A DNA stretch of 5,309 nt from Chloroflexota bacterium (GTDB lineage Bacteria; Chloroflexota; UBA5177; JANWHV01), in assembly GCA_025450375.1 (NCBI GenBank), contig JANWHO010000331.1, positions 1 through 5,309 on the forward strand, written 5' to 3'. A program made the translations under genes and the position numbers. Each line of letters opens with the position of its first letter. The first letter of the stretch is position 1. The notes beneath the pieces were generated by a model. It was not told the DNA's origin. It ran no database searches and worked only from the letters and a program-made list of their open reading frames with translations. Positions 1 through 5,309 of this stretch are shown here, piece by piece.

Positions 1-202
1 GAGCGGTTCCGGGACGCAATCTTATCGTTTCCCATGGCGGCTCCGATGAACGGGCCAGTCGTTCCTGGCGCTGGCGCGCCAGTGCGAGCAAGATGCTCGC
101 GCTCCCAGGCGGTGCCGTCACTTGGGCAATTTCGTCAAGTGTGTCGTGTTTATGGTGATGGGCTCCTGGCTCGTGGCCGTCGAACGATCCGCCGTCCGCC
201 AT
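1..202 (-). CDS. Unrecognised protein, N-terminal 67 residues only (runs off left edge)
   Basis: The frame opens with ATG at 202-200 and stays open to the window edge, giving 67 complete codons and one extra base. A GGGGAG ribosome binding site lies 5 bases upstream of the ATG, which fixes the start. The product begins MADGGSFDGHEPGA, followed by a histidine cluster (HHHKH, residues 15-19), a Leu/Ala-rich probable helix (about residues 36-50, SILLALARQRQERLA) and a proline-containing segment (EPPWE, 54-58). There is no signal peptide or membrane segment in the visible part. It lies 87 bp downstream of the winged-helix/DnaA-I gene on the same strand, so co-transcription is possible. I recognise no family, and the histidine cluster alone does not justify a metal-binding call. 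Strand, ribosome binding site and uninterrupted frame make the gene likely; its function is unknown. Confidence 0.75.
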   Translation of the reverse strand, partial: MADGGSFDGHEPGAHHHKHDTLDEIAQVTAPPGSASILLALARQRQERLARSSEPPWETIRLRPGTA

Positions 203-207
203 ACTGT

Positions 208-213
208 CTCCCC
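208..213 (-). promoter_or_regulatory. Ribosome binding site GGGGAG of the left-edge gene
   Basis: On the minus strand GGGGAG (213 to 208) is followed by the 5-base spacer ACAGT and then ATG at 202. The match to the anti-Shine-Dalgarno sequence and the spacing are near ideal. This selects the start at 202 over the out-of-frame ATG at 35, which has only GGAG upstream of it. Confidence 0.7.
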
Positions 214-247
214 GGCAGGATCTGGTGACCGTCAGGGGGTCAGGCAT

Positions 248-276
248 ACCCGCGCACGGTAGCTAGTGTGCCGGGT
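248..276 (-). other. Bulged inverted repeat after the winged-helix/DnaA-I gene (possible weak terminator)
   Basis: Reading the minus strand, ACCCG-GCAC (276 to 268) pairs with GTGC-(G)-CGGGT (257 to 248). This makes nine base pairs with one bulged base (253) and a 10-base loop (258-267). It begins 13 bases after the stop codon of the upstream gene. No T-run follows on the minus strand (next bases ATGCCTG), so it is not a classical intrinsic terminator. It could protect the 3' end, cause pausing, or aid factor-dependent termination. Its place in a short gap between two co-directional genes favours a transcript-end role, but this is inference. Confidence 0.35.
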
Positions 277-289
277 GGGGCGGCGGTGG

Positions 290-1603
290 TCAAGCCGGGT
301 TTGTGTCGTGCTCCGGCACGAGGGGAATCGCCCCATCGTAATTGAGGTACCGCACCGGGAGATCACCGTAACCCGCATCCACCAGGGCTTGGCGAATCTG
401 ATCGCGCAGTTTCGTTTCCACCCACCAACGGTGATGCTCGTTTTCCACCGCCACCAGCAACTCCGGCCCTCCGTTTCCCACCCCATGGGTGGTGGCGATC
501 CGTTCGGCGAAGGTCTGGACCGGCATGCGGGTGGACAGGATACGCTTGACCGCCGCCCATGCCGGATGCAGATCGCGGATCATTTCGCTGGAGGCCGCCC
601 GTCGTCCAAGCGGGGCGCCGGCGGCGGACCCAACCGCTGGCTGGCGCTCCGGCGTCTGATTCGTGGTGGGGAATACCTGCAAAATACCCGCGGGCGTCGG
701 GCTCGGCGTTTCGGGCGTCGGCTCGTGGAGCACCAGAGTGGGCCGTTGCGGGGGCGCTTGCGTGCCGGGCACCAGATACACGGGCCGCGTCGCCTCGGGC
801 GTCTCCTCTGGCAGGGCCGGGCGGGCCGGCGCCGCCCCCGGCTCGGCGAATGGCGATGGTTCCCCAAGGACCGGCGCCGCGAAACGAGAGGGGAGCTTGC
901 CCCGTTCGCGATCCTGCCGGTGCTGCACCAACAGGATGCCGCGGGCGGTCAGCCCTGTCACCGCCAGACGGGTGTGACGAAGACTAAGCCCGGTATTATC
1001 CACCAGCCTGGCCATCGGCATCACCTCGGCGGGAATACCCAGGCTGAAAGTGTGCCGGAGGACATAGAGCAGCACCCGAAGCTCGGCGCCCGACAACTCA
1101 GCCAGCAAACGGTCGATCACCAGGAGCGGTAGACGCATCCGCCGGCTGGCATTGTATCCCGGAAAGCGCGGCGACCCTGCGTCCATGGGCGCGCTCATCC
1201 CGAGGGCGAACAGGGGGAGGGAGAACAACGAGGGCAGGCCGCTGCCGTCCGGAGCGATTCTCCGCGTCACCTTGAGATAGCCGGCGGTCTCTAGCGCGGC
1301 GCTCGCGGCCTGCACGGTTCGCGGTGAGAGGCCGGAGCCGCGCCCAGGCAACAAATCGGGCGCCCCACCCTGGCATAACATACGCACACTGAGGGCCACG
1401 CCCTGCCGCTGGCCGCTATTGGTGGCCCGAATCACGCAGAGCATGATCTTCAATTCACCCTCGGTCAGGCCGGAAAGCTGATCATCGATCAGTCCTTGCG
1501 GGAGGAAGAGCGTGGTGTTCCGATCAAACCCTTCAAACGGGGCGACGGCGAGCCGGCGGGTTTGCCGGACTGGCGCCTGAGCTGTCTTGTGTGCCTTACT
1601 CAT
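290..1603 (-). CDS. Tandem winged-helix protein with C-terminal DnaA domain I-like module (replication-initiator-like)
   Basis: The 437-aa product has a basic N-terminus (residues 3-17, several K/R) and then two related winged-helix domains at about 34-133 and 158-246. Both open with a helix of the type seen in phage replication protein O and RepA-like initiators (LTEGELKIMLCVIRAT at 46-61, LSGAELRVLLYVLRHT at 170-185) and have a recognition-helix region starting GLS (91 and 205). A Pro/Thr-rich linker (about 248-320) leads to residues 345-420, which align with DnaA domain I: W349, MP at 360-361, F365, N388, WWV 393-395, and an ending PVRYL. Known for such families: winged helices bind DNA, and DnaA domain I mediates DnaA-DnaA and DnaA-DnaB contacts. 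I infer a cytoplasmic replication-initiation factor or regulator. ATG at 1603 is the only plausible start, as an in-frame TAG lies at 1618-1616; it lacks a good ribosome binding site (GATGAAAGC precedes it). Stop TGA is at 292-290. No AAA+ or helicase domain is present. A domesticated phage or plasmid initiator is an alternative. Confidence 0.88.
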   Translation of the reverse strand: MSKAHKTAQAPVRQTRRLAVAPFEGFDRNTTLFLPQGLIDDQLSGLTEGELKIMLCVIRATNSGQRQGVALSVRMLCQGGAPDLLPGRGSGLSPRTVQAASAALETAGYLKVTRRIAPDGSGLPSLFSLPLFALGMSAPMDAGSPRFPGYNASRRMRLPLLVIDRLLAELSGAELRVLLYVLRHTFSLGIPAEVMPMARLVDNTGLSLRHTRLAVTGLTARGILLVQHRQDRERGKLPSRFAAPVLGEPSPFAEPGAAPARPALPEETPEATRPVYLVPGTQAPPQRPTLVLHEPTPETPSPTPAGILQVFPTTNQTPERQPAVGSAAGAPLGRRAASSEMIRDLHPAWAAVKRILSTRMPVQTFAERIATTHGVGNGGPELLVAVENEHHRWWVETKLRDQIRQALVDAGYGDLPVRYLNYDGAIPLVPEHDTNPA

Positions 1604-1649
1604 GCTTTCATCTGACTAGTAGGAGGCAGCATATCTACCCGGCATTGCC

Positions 1650-1678
1650 AGAGTACGCCCCTTTGTCTCGGAGATCAA
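1650..1678 (-). promoter_or_regulatory. Weak sigma70-like promoter candidate for the winged-helix/DnaA-I gene
   Basis: In the 97-bp gap after valS the minus strand reads TTGATC (1678 to 1673), a 17-base spacer, then TACTCT (1655 to 1650). That is 4/6 to the -35 and 3/6 to the -10 consensus. Transcription would start about 40 bases before the ATG at 1603. The gap is visibly less GC-rich than the flanking genes, which suits a promoter. The match itself is poor and read-through from valS is equally possible. Confidence 0.2.
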
Positions 1679-1685
1679 CGTGAAT

Positions 1686-1711
1686 GGTGGATGAACAGGC
1701 ATTTATCCACC
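1686..1711. repeat. Inverted repeat overlapping the valS stop; two DnaA-box-like 9-mers
   Basis: On the plus strand GGTGGAT (1686-1692) and ATCCACC (1705-1711) form a perfect 7-bp inverted repeat with a 12-base loop. The right arm contains TTATCCACC (1703-1711), 8/9 to the DnaA box TTATCCACA. The left arm read on the minus strand is TCATCCACC (1694 to 1686), 7/9. The right arm overlaps the last two glycine codons and the TAA of valS, so part of it is coding. No T-run follows the stem on the minus strand, so an intrinsic terminator for valS is not supported. One single-mismatch box is expected about once by chance in a window this size; the paired inverted arrangement is what makes it notable. 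Confidence 0.4.
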
Positions 1712-4345
1712 CAAAACATGTAAACGCGCGGCCAGGGCTCCCGCCAGTTGCTCGCTCTCCTCTAAACGCTCCCGCTCCTTTTGCACCACCGCCGCCGGCG
1801 CCCGCTCCATGAATTGCGCGTTCGCTAGGCGAGCCCGCAGACCAGCGGCGAAGGTTTCGGCGTTCGCGATCTCCTTCCGCAGGCGCTCCCGCTCCGCTTC
1901 CAGGTCGATCAACCCTTCCAGCGGTAGGTAGGCGGTGATACCCGGCAACGCCGCATGCAGCGCCTGGGTCGGCACATCCTCCATGGCCTCCTGTACGGTA
2001 AGCTCCACCCTGGCTAGAGTGGCGAAAACGCCGGCCTGGGCCCGAATCAAGGCCGCGCGCTCGGCGCTCACCACTACCAGCGGTAACCGCCGCGTGGGAT
2101 CCAGGTTGAGCTCGGCCCGCGCGTTGCGGACGAAGCGGATGAGGGAGAAGATGATTTCCATGTCTCGCTCAGCCTCTTCGTCTCGCGGGCCGGCCTCGGG
2201 CCATGGGGCCACGATCAGCGCCTCGCCCTCGTGGGGAGTCCGCTGCCAGATCTCCTCGGTGACGAAGGGAATGTAGGGATGAAGCAGGCGTAGGCTGGTC
2301 TCCAACCCCTCGTGCAACAAGGCGCGCGTGGCGCCTTGCTCATCCGGCGAGCCTTGCAACTGGATTTTGGCGATTTCCAGATACCAATCGCAATATTCGC
2401 TCCAGAGGAAATCATGCGCCTGGCGGCCGGCCTCGCCAAACTGGTAGCCGTCGATCAGGCGCGTCACATCGGCGATGGCGCGATTGAGGCGCGACTTCAG
2501 CCAGCGATCGGCGAGCGAGAGCGGTACGGCCGGCCCCGGCGGCGCTTCCTCCAGCTTTTGGGATAAGACGAAGCGGGCGGCATTCCAGAGTTTGGTTATG
2601 AAGTTCCGCCCGTCCTCGACCCGCTGGGGATCGAGCCTGATGTCGTTTCCCGGCGTGCCCCCCGTCGCCAGGGTGTAGCGGAGGGCGTCGGTGCCGTATT
2701 TGGCCATCATGATCCGAGGGTCGATCACGTTGCCGATGGATTTGCTCATCTTCCGTCCCTGCTTGTCGCGCACCAGGCCATGCAGGTACACGGTGTGGAA
2801 CGGAAGGACGCCGGTGAAATGCTGTCCGGCGAAGACCATGCGGGCCACCCAGAAAAAGAGGATGTCGTACCCAGTCTCCAGCACGCTGGTCGGATAATAG
2901 GCGCGAAGGTCTGGGGTATCATCCGGCCAGCCGAGGGTGCTAAACGGCCACAGCCAGGAGCTAAACCAGGTGTCCAATACATCGGGATCGCGTTCTATCT
3001 GGTCCGAGCCGCAATGGCCGCAGTTGGTCGGATCCTCCAGGGTGACCGTGGTTTCGCCGCAGTGCGCGCAATACCAGGCCGGGATACGATGTCCCCACCA
3101 GAGTTGGCGGGAAATGCACCAATCTTGAATGTTGTCCATCCAGTGCAGATAGACGCGGGCGAAGCGCTCGGGCACGATGGTAAGTTGGCCGTAGCGGACG
3201 GCGGCGGCGGCGGGCCCGGCAAGCGGCTTCATGCGGACGAACCACTGGGTGGAGACTAGCGGCTCGACCACCGTTCCGCACCGTTGACAGAGGCCGATAC
3301 TCATTTGGTGGTCTTCCACTCGCTCGATGAGACCAGCCCGATCCAGATCGGCTAGCACGTTTTCGCGAGCCTCGAAGCGATCCTGGCCGGCGTACGGCCC
3401 TGCCTCGGCGGTCATCCGCGCGTCAAAACCAATCACCTGGACCTGGGGAAGCTTGTGGCGTTGGCCAATGGCGAAGTCGGTTGGGTCATGCGCGGGCGTC
3501 ACCTTGACCGCGCCGGTGCCGAACCCCGGTTCCACGGCCCGATCGGCCACGATAGGAATCCGGCGGTGGAGAAGGGGCAGCAAGAGATCATGGCCTACCA
3601 AACCCGCGTACCGGGCATCATCGGGATGGACAGCCACGGCGGTATCGCCCAGGATGGTTTCAGGCCGCGTGGTGGCGACGGTGACGAAGCGCCCATCGGC
3701 CGGCCCGCCGTCCTTGCCGGCCAGGGGGTAGCGAATGTAGTACAGTTTGCCCGCTCGCTCCTCGTGCTCTACCTCCAGGTCGGAGACGGCGCTGCCGCAA
3801 CGTGGGCACCAGTTGATCATCCGCGCGGCTCGATAGAGCAGGCCCTCGTCCCATAGGCGGACGAATACCTCGCGCACGGCGCGCGACAACCCGGCGTCGA
3901 GGGTGAACCGCTCGCGTTCCCAATCGCATGAGGCGCCGATCATCCGTAGTTGTTGGACGATCGTGCTGCCGTACTGTTCCTTCCAGGCCCACACCCGCTC
4001 CACGAAGGCTTCGCGCCCCAAATCGTGGCGGCTGACGCCCTCGCGGGCCAGAAGGTCTTCCACCACTTTCTGGGTAGCTATCCCCGCGTGGTCGGTGCCG
4101 GGAACCCACAGAGTAGGCTCGCCCCGCATCCGGTGGTAGCGGATCATGACATCCTCGATCGTGGCGAAGAGCGCATGGCCGAGGTGCAACTCGCCGGTGA
4201 CGTTGGGCGGAGGAATGCTGATTACGAACGGCTGCGTACCGGGGCTGGGCCGAGGCTTGAAGTAACCGCCCTCTTCCCAAAATCGGTAGCGGTCGGCCTC
4301 CACGGCCTGAAAGTCAAACTGTTTGGACAACTCTGGGCTCTGCAT
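1703..4345 (-). CDS. valS: Valyl-tRNA synthetase (EC 6.1.1.9)
   Basis: This cytoplasmic class Ia synthetase charges tRNA-Val and hydrolyses mischarged Thr-tRNA-Val. All landmarks are present in the 880-aa product. PPNVTG (46-51) leads into the HIGH-type motif HLGH (54-57). The editing (CP1) domain spans about 211-345 with TTRPET (225-230) and HDPTDF (286-291), whose aspartates belong to the known ValRS editing site. [12 protein letters not shown] is at 411-422 and KMSKS at 532-536. Cysteine pairs CPRC (180-183), CQRC (353-356), CAHC (426-429) and CGHC (442-445) match the two zinc sites of bacterial ValRS. The anticodon-binding helical domain follows (about 612-760), then a C-terminal coiled-coil arm (about 813-875). 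Length matches the short bacterial form. I chose ATG at 4345 because GGAGG lies 5 bases upstream; an in-frame GTG at 4357 would add four residues but overlaps that site. Stop is TAA at 1705-1703. No frameshift or missing motif is seen. Confidence 0.99.
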   Translation of the reverse strand: MQSPELSKQFDFQAVEADRYRFWEEGGYFKPRPSPGTQPFVISIPPPNVTGELHLGHALFATIEDVMIRYHRMRGEPTLWVPGTDHAGIATQKVVEDLLAREGVSRHDLGREAFVERVWAWKEQYGSTIVQQLRMIGASCDWERERFTLDAGLSRAVREVFVRLWDEGLLYRAARMINWCPRCGSAVSDLEVEHEERAGKLYYIRYPLAGKDGGPADGRFVTVATTRPETILGDTAVAVHPDDARYAGLVGHDLLLPLLHRRIPIVADRAVEPGFGTGAVKVTPAHDPTDFAIGQRHKLPQVQVIGFDARMTAEAGPYAGQDRFEARENVLADLDRAGLIERVEDHQMSIGLCQRCGTVVEPLVSTQWFVRMKPLAGPAAAAVRYGQLTIVPERFARVYLHWMDNIQDWCISRQLWWGHRIPAWYCAHCGETTVTLEDPTNCGHCGSDQIERDPDVLDTWFSSWLWPFSTLGWPDDTPDLRAYYPTSVLETGYDILFFWVARMVFAGQHFTGVLPFHTVYLHGLVRDKQGRKMSKSIGNVIDPRIMMAKYGTDALRYTLATGGTPGNDIRLDPQRVEDGRNFITKLWNAARFVLSQKLEEAPPGPAVPLSLADRWLKSRLNRAIADVTRLIDGYQFGEAGRQAHDFLWSEYCDWYLEIAKIQLQGSPDEQGATRALLHEGLETSLRLLHPYIPFVTEEIWQRTPHEGEALIVAPWPEAGPRDEEAERDMEIIFSLIRFVRNARAELNLDPTRRLPLVVVSAERAALIRAQAGVFATLARVELTVQEAMEDVPTQALHAALPGITAYLPLEGLIDLEAERERLRKEIANAETFAAGLRARLANAQFMERAPAAVVQKERERLEESEQLAGALAARLHVLGG

Positions 4346-4350
4346 GCACT

Positions 4351-4355
4351 CCTCC
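4351..4355 (-). promoter_or_regulatory. Ribosome binding site GGAGG of valS, partly inside a small hairpin
   Basis: The minus strand reads GGAGG (4355 to 4351), then the spacer AGTGC, then ATG at 4345. This decides the start codon over the GTG at 4357. The site is flanked by CACTC (4362 to 4358) and GAGTG (4351 to 4347), which can form a 5-bp stem with loop GTGGAG. Most of the ribosome binding site would be in the loop and its last G in the stem, so any masking effect would be mild. The 90-bp leader shows no T-box motif. Confidence 0.75.
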
Positions 4356-4435
4356 ACGAGTGAGGCGGGACGAATCTGGCGGCTGGGCGATGGTCGGGGA
4401 TTGCCGTTCGCGGCGCGGGGCCGGAAACCCAGGGG

Positions 4436-5275
4436 CTACGCGCGCGGTTCTCCGCTGTCTCCGCCCGACGACGCGCGCGCCTCCCGGCTTACCACCGGTT
4501 CCCGCGCCTCCGCGGGATCAAGCCGGTCGCCATCGATCACATCCCCATCGTCGGGGCCGAAGAGGTCAAGATCGGACTGTGCGGGGACTTCCTCGGCGTG
4601 GTTGCGGTCAACCAACTCCGGTTCGTCCTCCATTGGCTCCCGCAGCCAACTCAAGGGAACCCGGCGCGGATGAATATCGATTCCCAGGGATTGCACCCGC
4701 AAAACGACCGCCTGCGTGGCGCGGGCGATATCGGTGGCCACCCGCGGTTGAATGATGGCTCGCGGCGACATGGCCAATTCTCGGAGGGCCAGAATCGGCT
4801 CCGCCGTATCATAAATATCGGGCGAAAGGAGGGCTCGCCAGATCAACTCCTGCACCAGAAAGGTAAGCGGCAGATCGGTGCCGTTCGAGGTGCCGGCCAT
4901 CCGTTCGGCATCGGAGAAGTGACGGTAGACGGCGCGCAAGGCGTCCTCGACCTCGTTGCCGGCCAGAATAGCCATTCGGCGAGGATCGCTGCCGCTGGCG
5001 AGGATCCGATTCACCACGTCGTCGGTAGCGGTGCAGGGCTCGAGGTGGCTTTGCAATCGGCCGGCCCGCCGCAGAGCATCCTCGGCCAGTCGCTCCTGGC
5101 GCCGGGAGTCACTGCCGACGCCGGAGTTACGGGCCGCCTCCAGGCCGCCGGTTCCCACGATGAGGGCGTACAAAACGGCAAGGAGCAGCAGGGTGCCAAG
5201 GTCGAACACCTTACCAACGCCGAGATGAAGCAGGAGCAAGACCACCACCACGCCACAGACGACTGAGCGGGTCAT
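4436..5275 (-). CDS. Membrane-anchored protein of unknown function with acidic tail (start uncertain)
   Basis: From ATG at 5275 the product is 279 aa. Two hydrophobic segments (about 5-20 and 26-42) are separated by a short polar turn and flanked by basic residues (R3; R49, R58-R59), suggesting a helical hairpin with both ends in the cytoplasm. A mostly alpha-helical soluble part follows (about 57-203, including ELIWRALLSPDIYD at 143-156), then a disordered, strongly acidic tail (about 213-262). There is no signal peptidase motif. It ends at TAG (4438-4436), 90 bp before valS on the same strand, so co-transcription with valS is likely. The start is unsure. No ribosome binding site precedes 5275, and the frame stays open to the right edge, adding DLLPQLRRYL before the Met, so the gene may begin outside the window. 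Alternatively a TGA at 5277-5275 overlaps this ATG (TGATG), as in coupled genes. I recognise no family. Confidence 0.82.
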   Translation of the reverse strand: MTRSVVCGVVVVLLLLHLGVGKVFDLGTLLLLAVLYALIVGTGGLEAARNSGVGSDSRRQERLAEDALRRAGRLQSHLEPCTATDDVVNRILASGSDPRRMAILAGNEVEDALRAVYRHFSDAERMAGTSNGTDLPLTFLVQELIWRALLSPDIYDTAEPILALRELAMSPRAIIQPRVATDIARATQAVVLRVQSLGIDIHPRRVPLSWLREPMEDEPELVDRNHAEEVPAQSDLDLFGPDDGDVIDGDRLDPAEAREPVVSREARASSGGDSGEPRA

Positions 5276-5309
5276 CAGGTAGCGGCGTAGTTGCGGCAGC
5301 AGGTCCCCC

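Noticed and set aside
1..44. Minus-strand start ATG at 35 with GGAG upstream
   Set aside because: It is inside and out of frame with the longer frame that starts at 202 behind a better ribosome binding site. Only 11 codons are visible.
64..109. Dense inverted repeats: palindrome CTGGCGCGCCAG at 71-82, stem GCGAGCA/TGCTCGC at 84-100, outer CCTGG/CCAGG, plus CACTTG/CAAGTG at 119-141
   Set aside because: They fall inside the coding frame of the left-edge gene, and on its mRNA the long stem has an A-C mismatch. GC-rich coding sequence often folds this way, so there is no case for a separate RNA or attachment site.
1..228. Plus-strand open frame (ATG at 34, open to the left edge)
   Set aside because: It has no ribosome binding site and an unconvincing Arg/Pro-rich product. 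The minus-strand frame starting at 202 has an ideal site and agrees with the other genes' orientation.
266..1132. 288-aa open frame on the plus strand, with several other long plus-strand frames at 559-987, 2780-3259, 3950-4363 and 4598-5266
   Set aside because: They lie antisense to well-supported minus-strand genes, have Arg/Gly/Pro-rich low-sense translations and match no motif. Such frames are usual in GC-rich DNA.
4403..4414. 4-bp hairpin GCCG-TTCG-CGGC between the membrane gene and valS
   Set aside because: It is too short to call a terminator, has no T-run on either side, and such a stem is expected by chance at this GC content.
4346..4435. T-box or valine-responsive leader upstream of valS
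   Set aside because: The gap is only 90 bp, lacks the T-box consensus (AGGGTGGNACCGCG) and has no terminator with a T-run.
4436..5275. Possible DUF2254-like membrane protein (segment RALLSPDIYDTAEP)
   Set aside because: The resemblance is to a short segment only, recalled from memory. Length and membrane layout differ from that family, so no family was assigned.
290..5275. Defence system, prophage or mobile element
   Set aside because: No nuclease, integrase, transposase, terminal repeats or phage structural genes are visible. The initiator-like protein alone is not enough to call a mobile element.

Overview
This GC-rich window (low-to-mid 60s percent by eye) holds four genes, all on the minus strand, so transcription runs right to left. 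In that order they are: a small membrane-anchored protein of unknown function (4436-5275, possibly starting beyond the right edge), valyl-tRNA synthetase valS (1703-4345), a predicted DNA-binding protein with two winged-helix domains and a C-terminal DnaA domain I-like module (290-1603), and the 5' part of an unrecognised gene that runs off the left edge (1-202). No rRNA, tRNA, CRISPR array, insertion sequence or integrase is visible. The many open frames on the plus strand are shadows caused by high GC.

The organism is a bacterium. ValRS is the compact bacterial form (880 aa) with intact catalytic and editing motifs. High GC, clear GGAGG-type ribosome binding sites and the style of the proteins would fit a Chloroflexota lineage such as Thermomicrobia, but this is an impression and no marker here proves it.

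Layout: the membrane protein and valS are separated by 90 bp with no recognisable promoter or T-box, so they are probably co-transcribed. A 97-bp less GC-rich gap separates valS from the winged-helix/DnaA-I gene. Its valS-proximal end carries an inverted repeat resembling two DnaA boxes, and it contains a weak promoter candidate. An 87-bp gap containing a bulged hairpin separates that gene from the left-edge gene, which has its own strong ribosome binding site.

The most interesting item is the 437-aa protein. It joins two tandem, clearly duplicated winged-helix domains of the replication-protein-O/RepA type to a module that aligns almost without gaps to DnaA domain I, the part of DnaA that contacts DnaA, DnaB helicase and regulators. 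This suggests a role in, or interference with, replication initiation. Whether it is a chromosomal regulator or a relic of a phage or plasmid initiator cannot be decided here. The genes do not otherwise form an obvious functional system.
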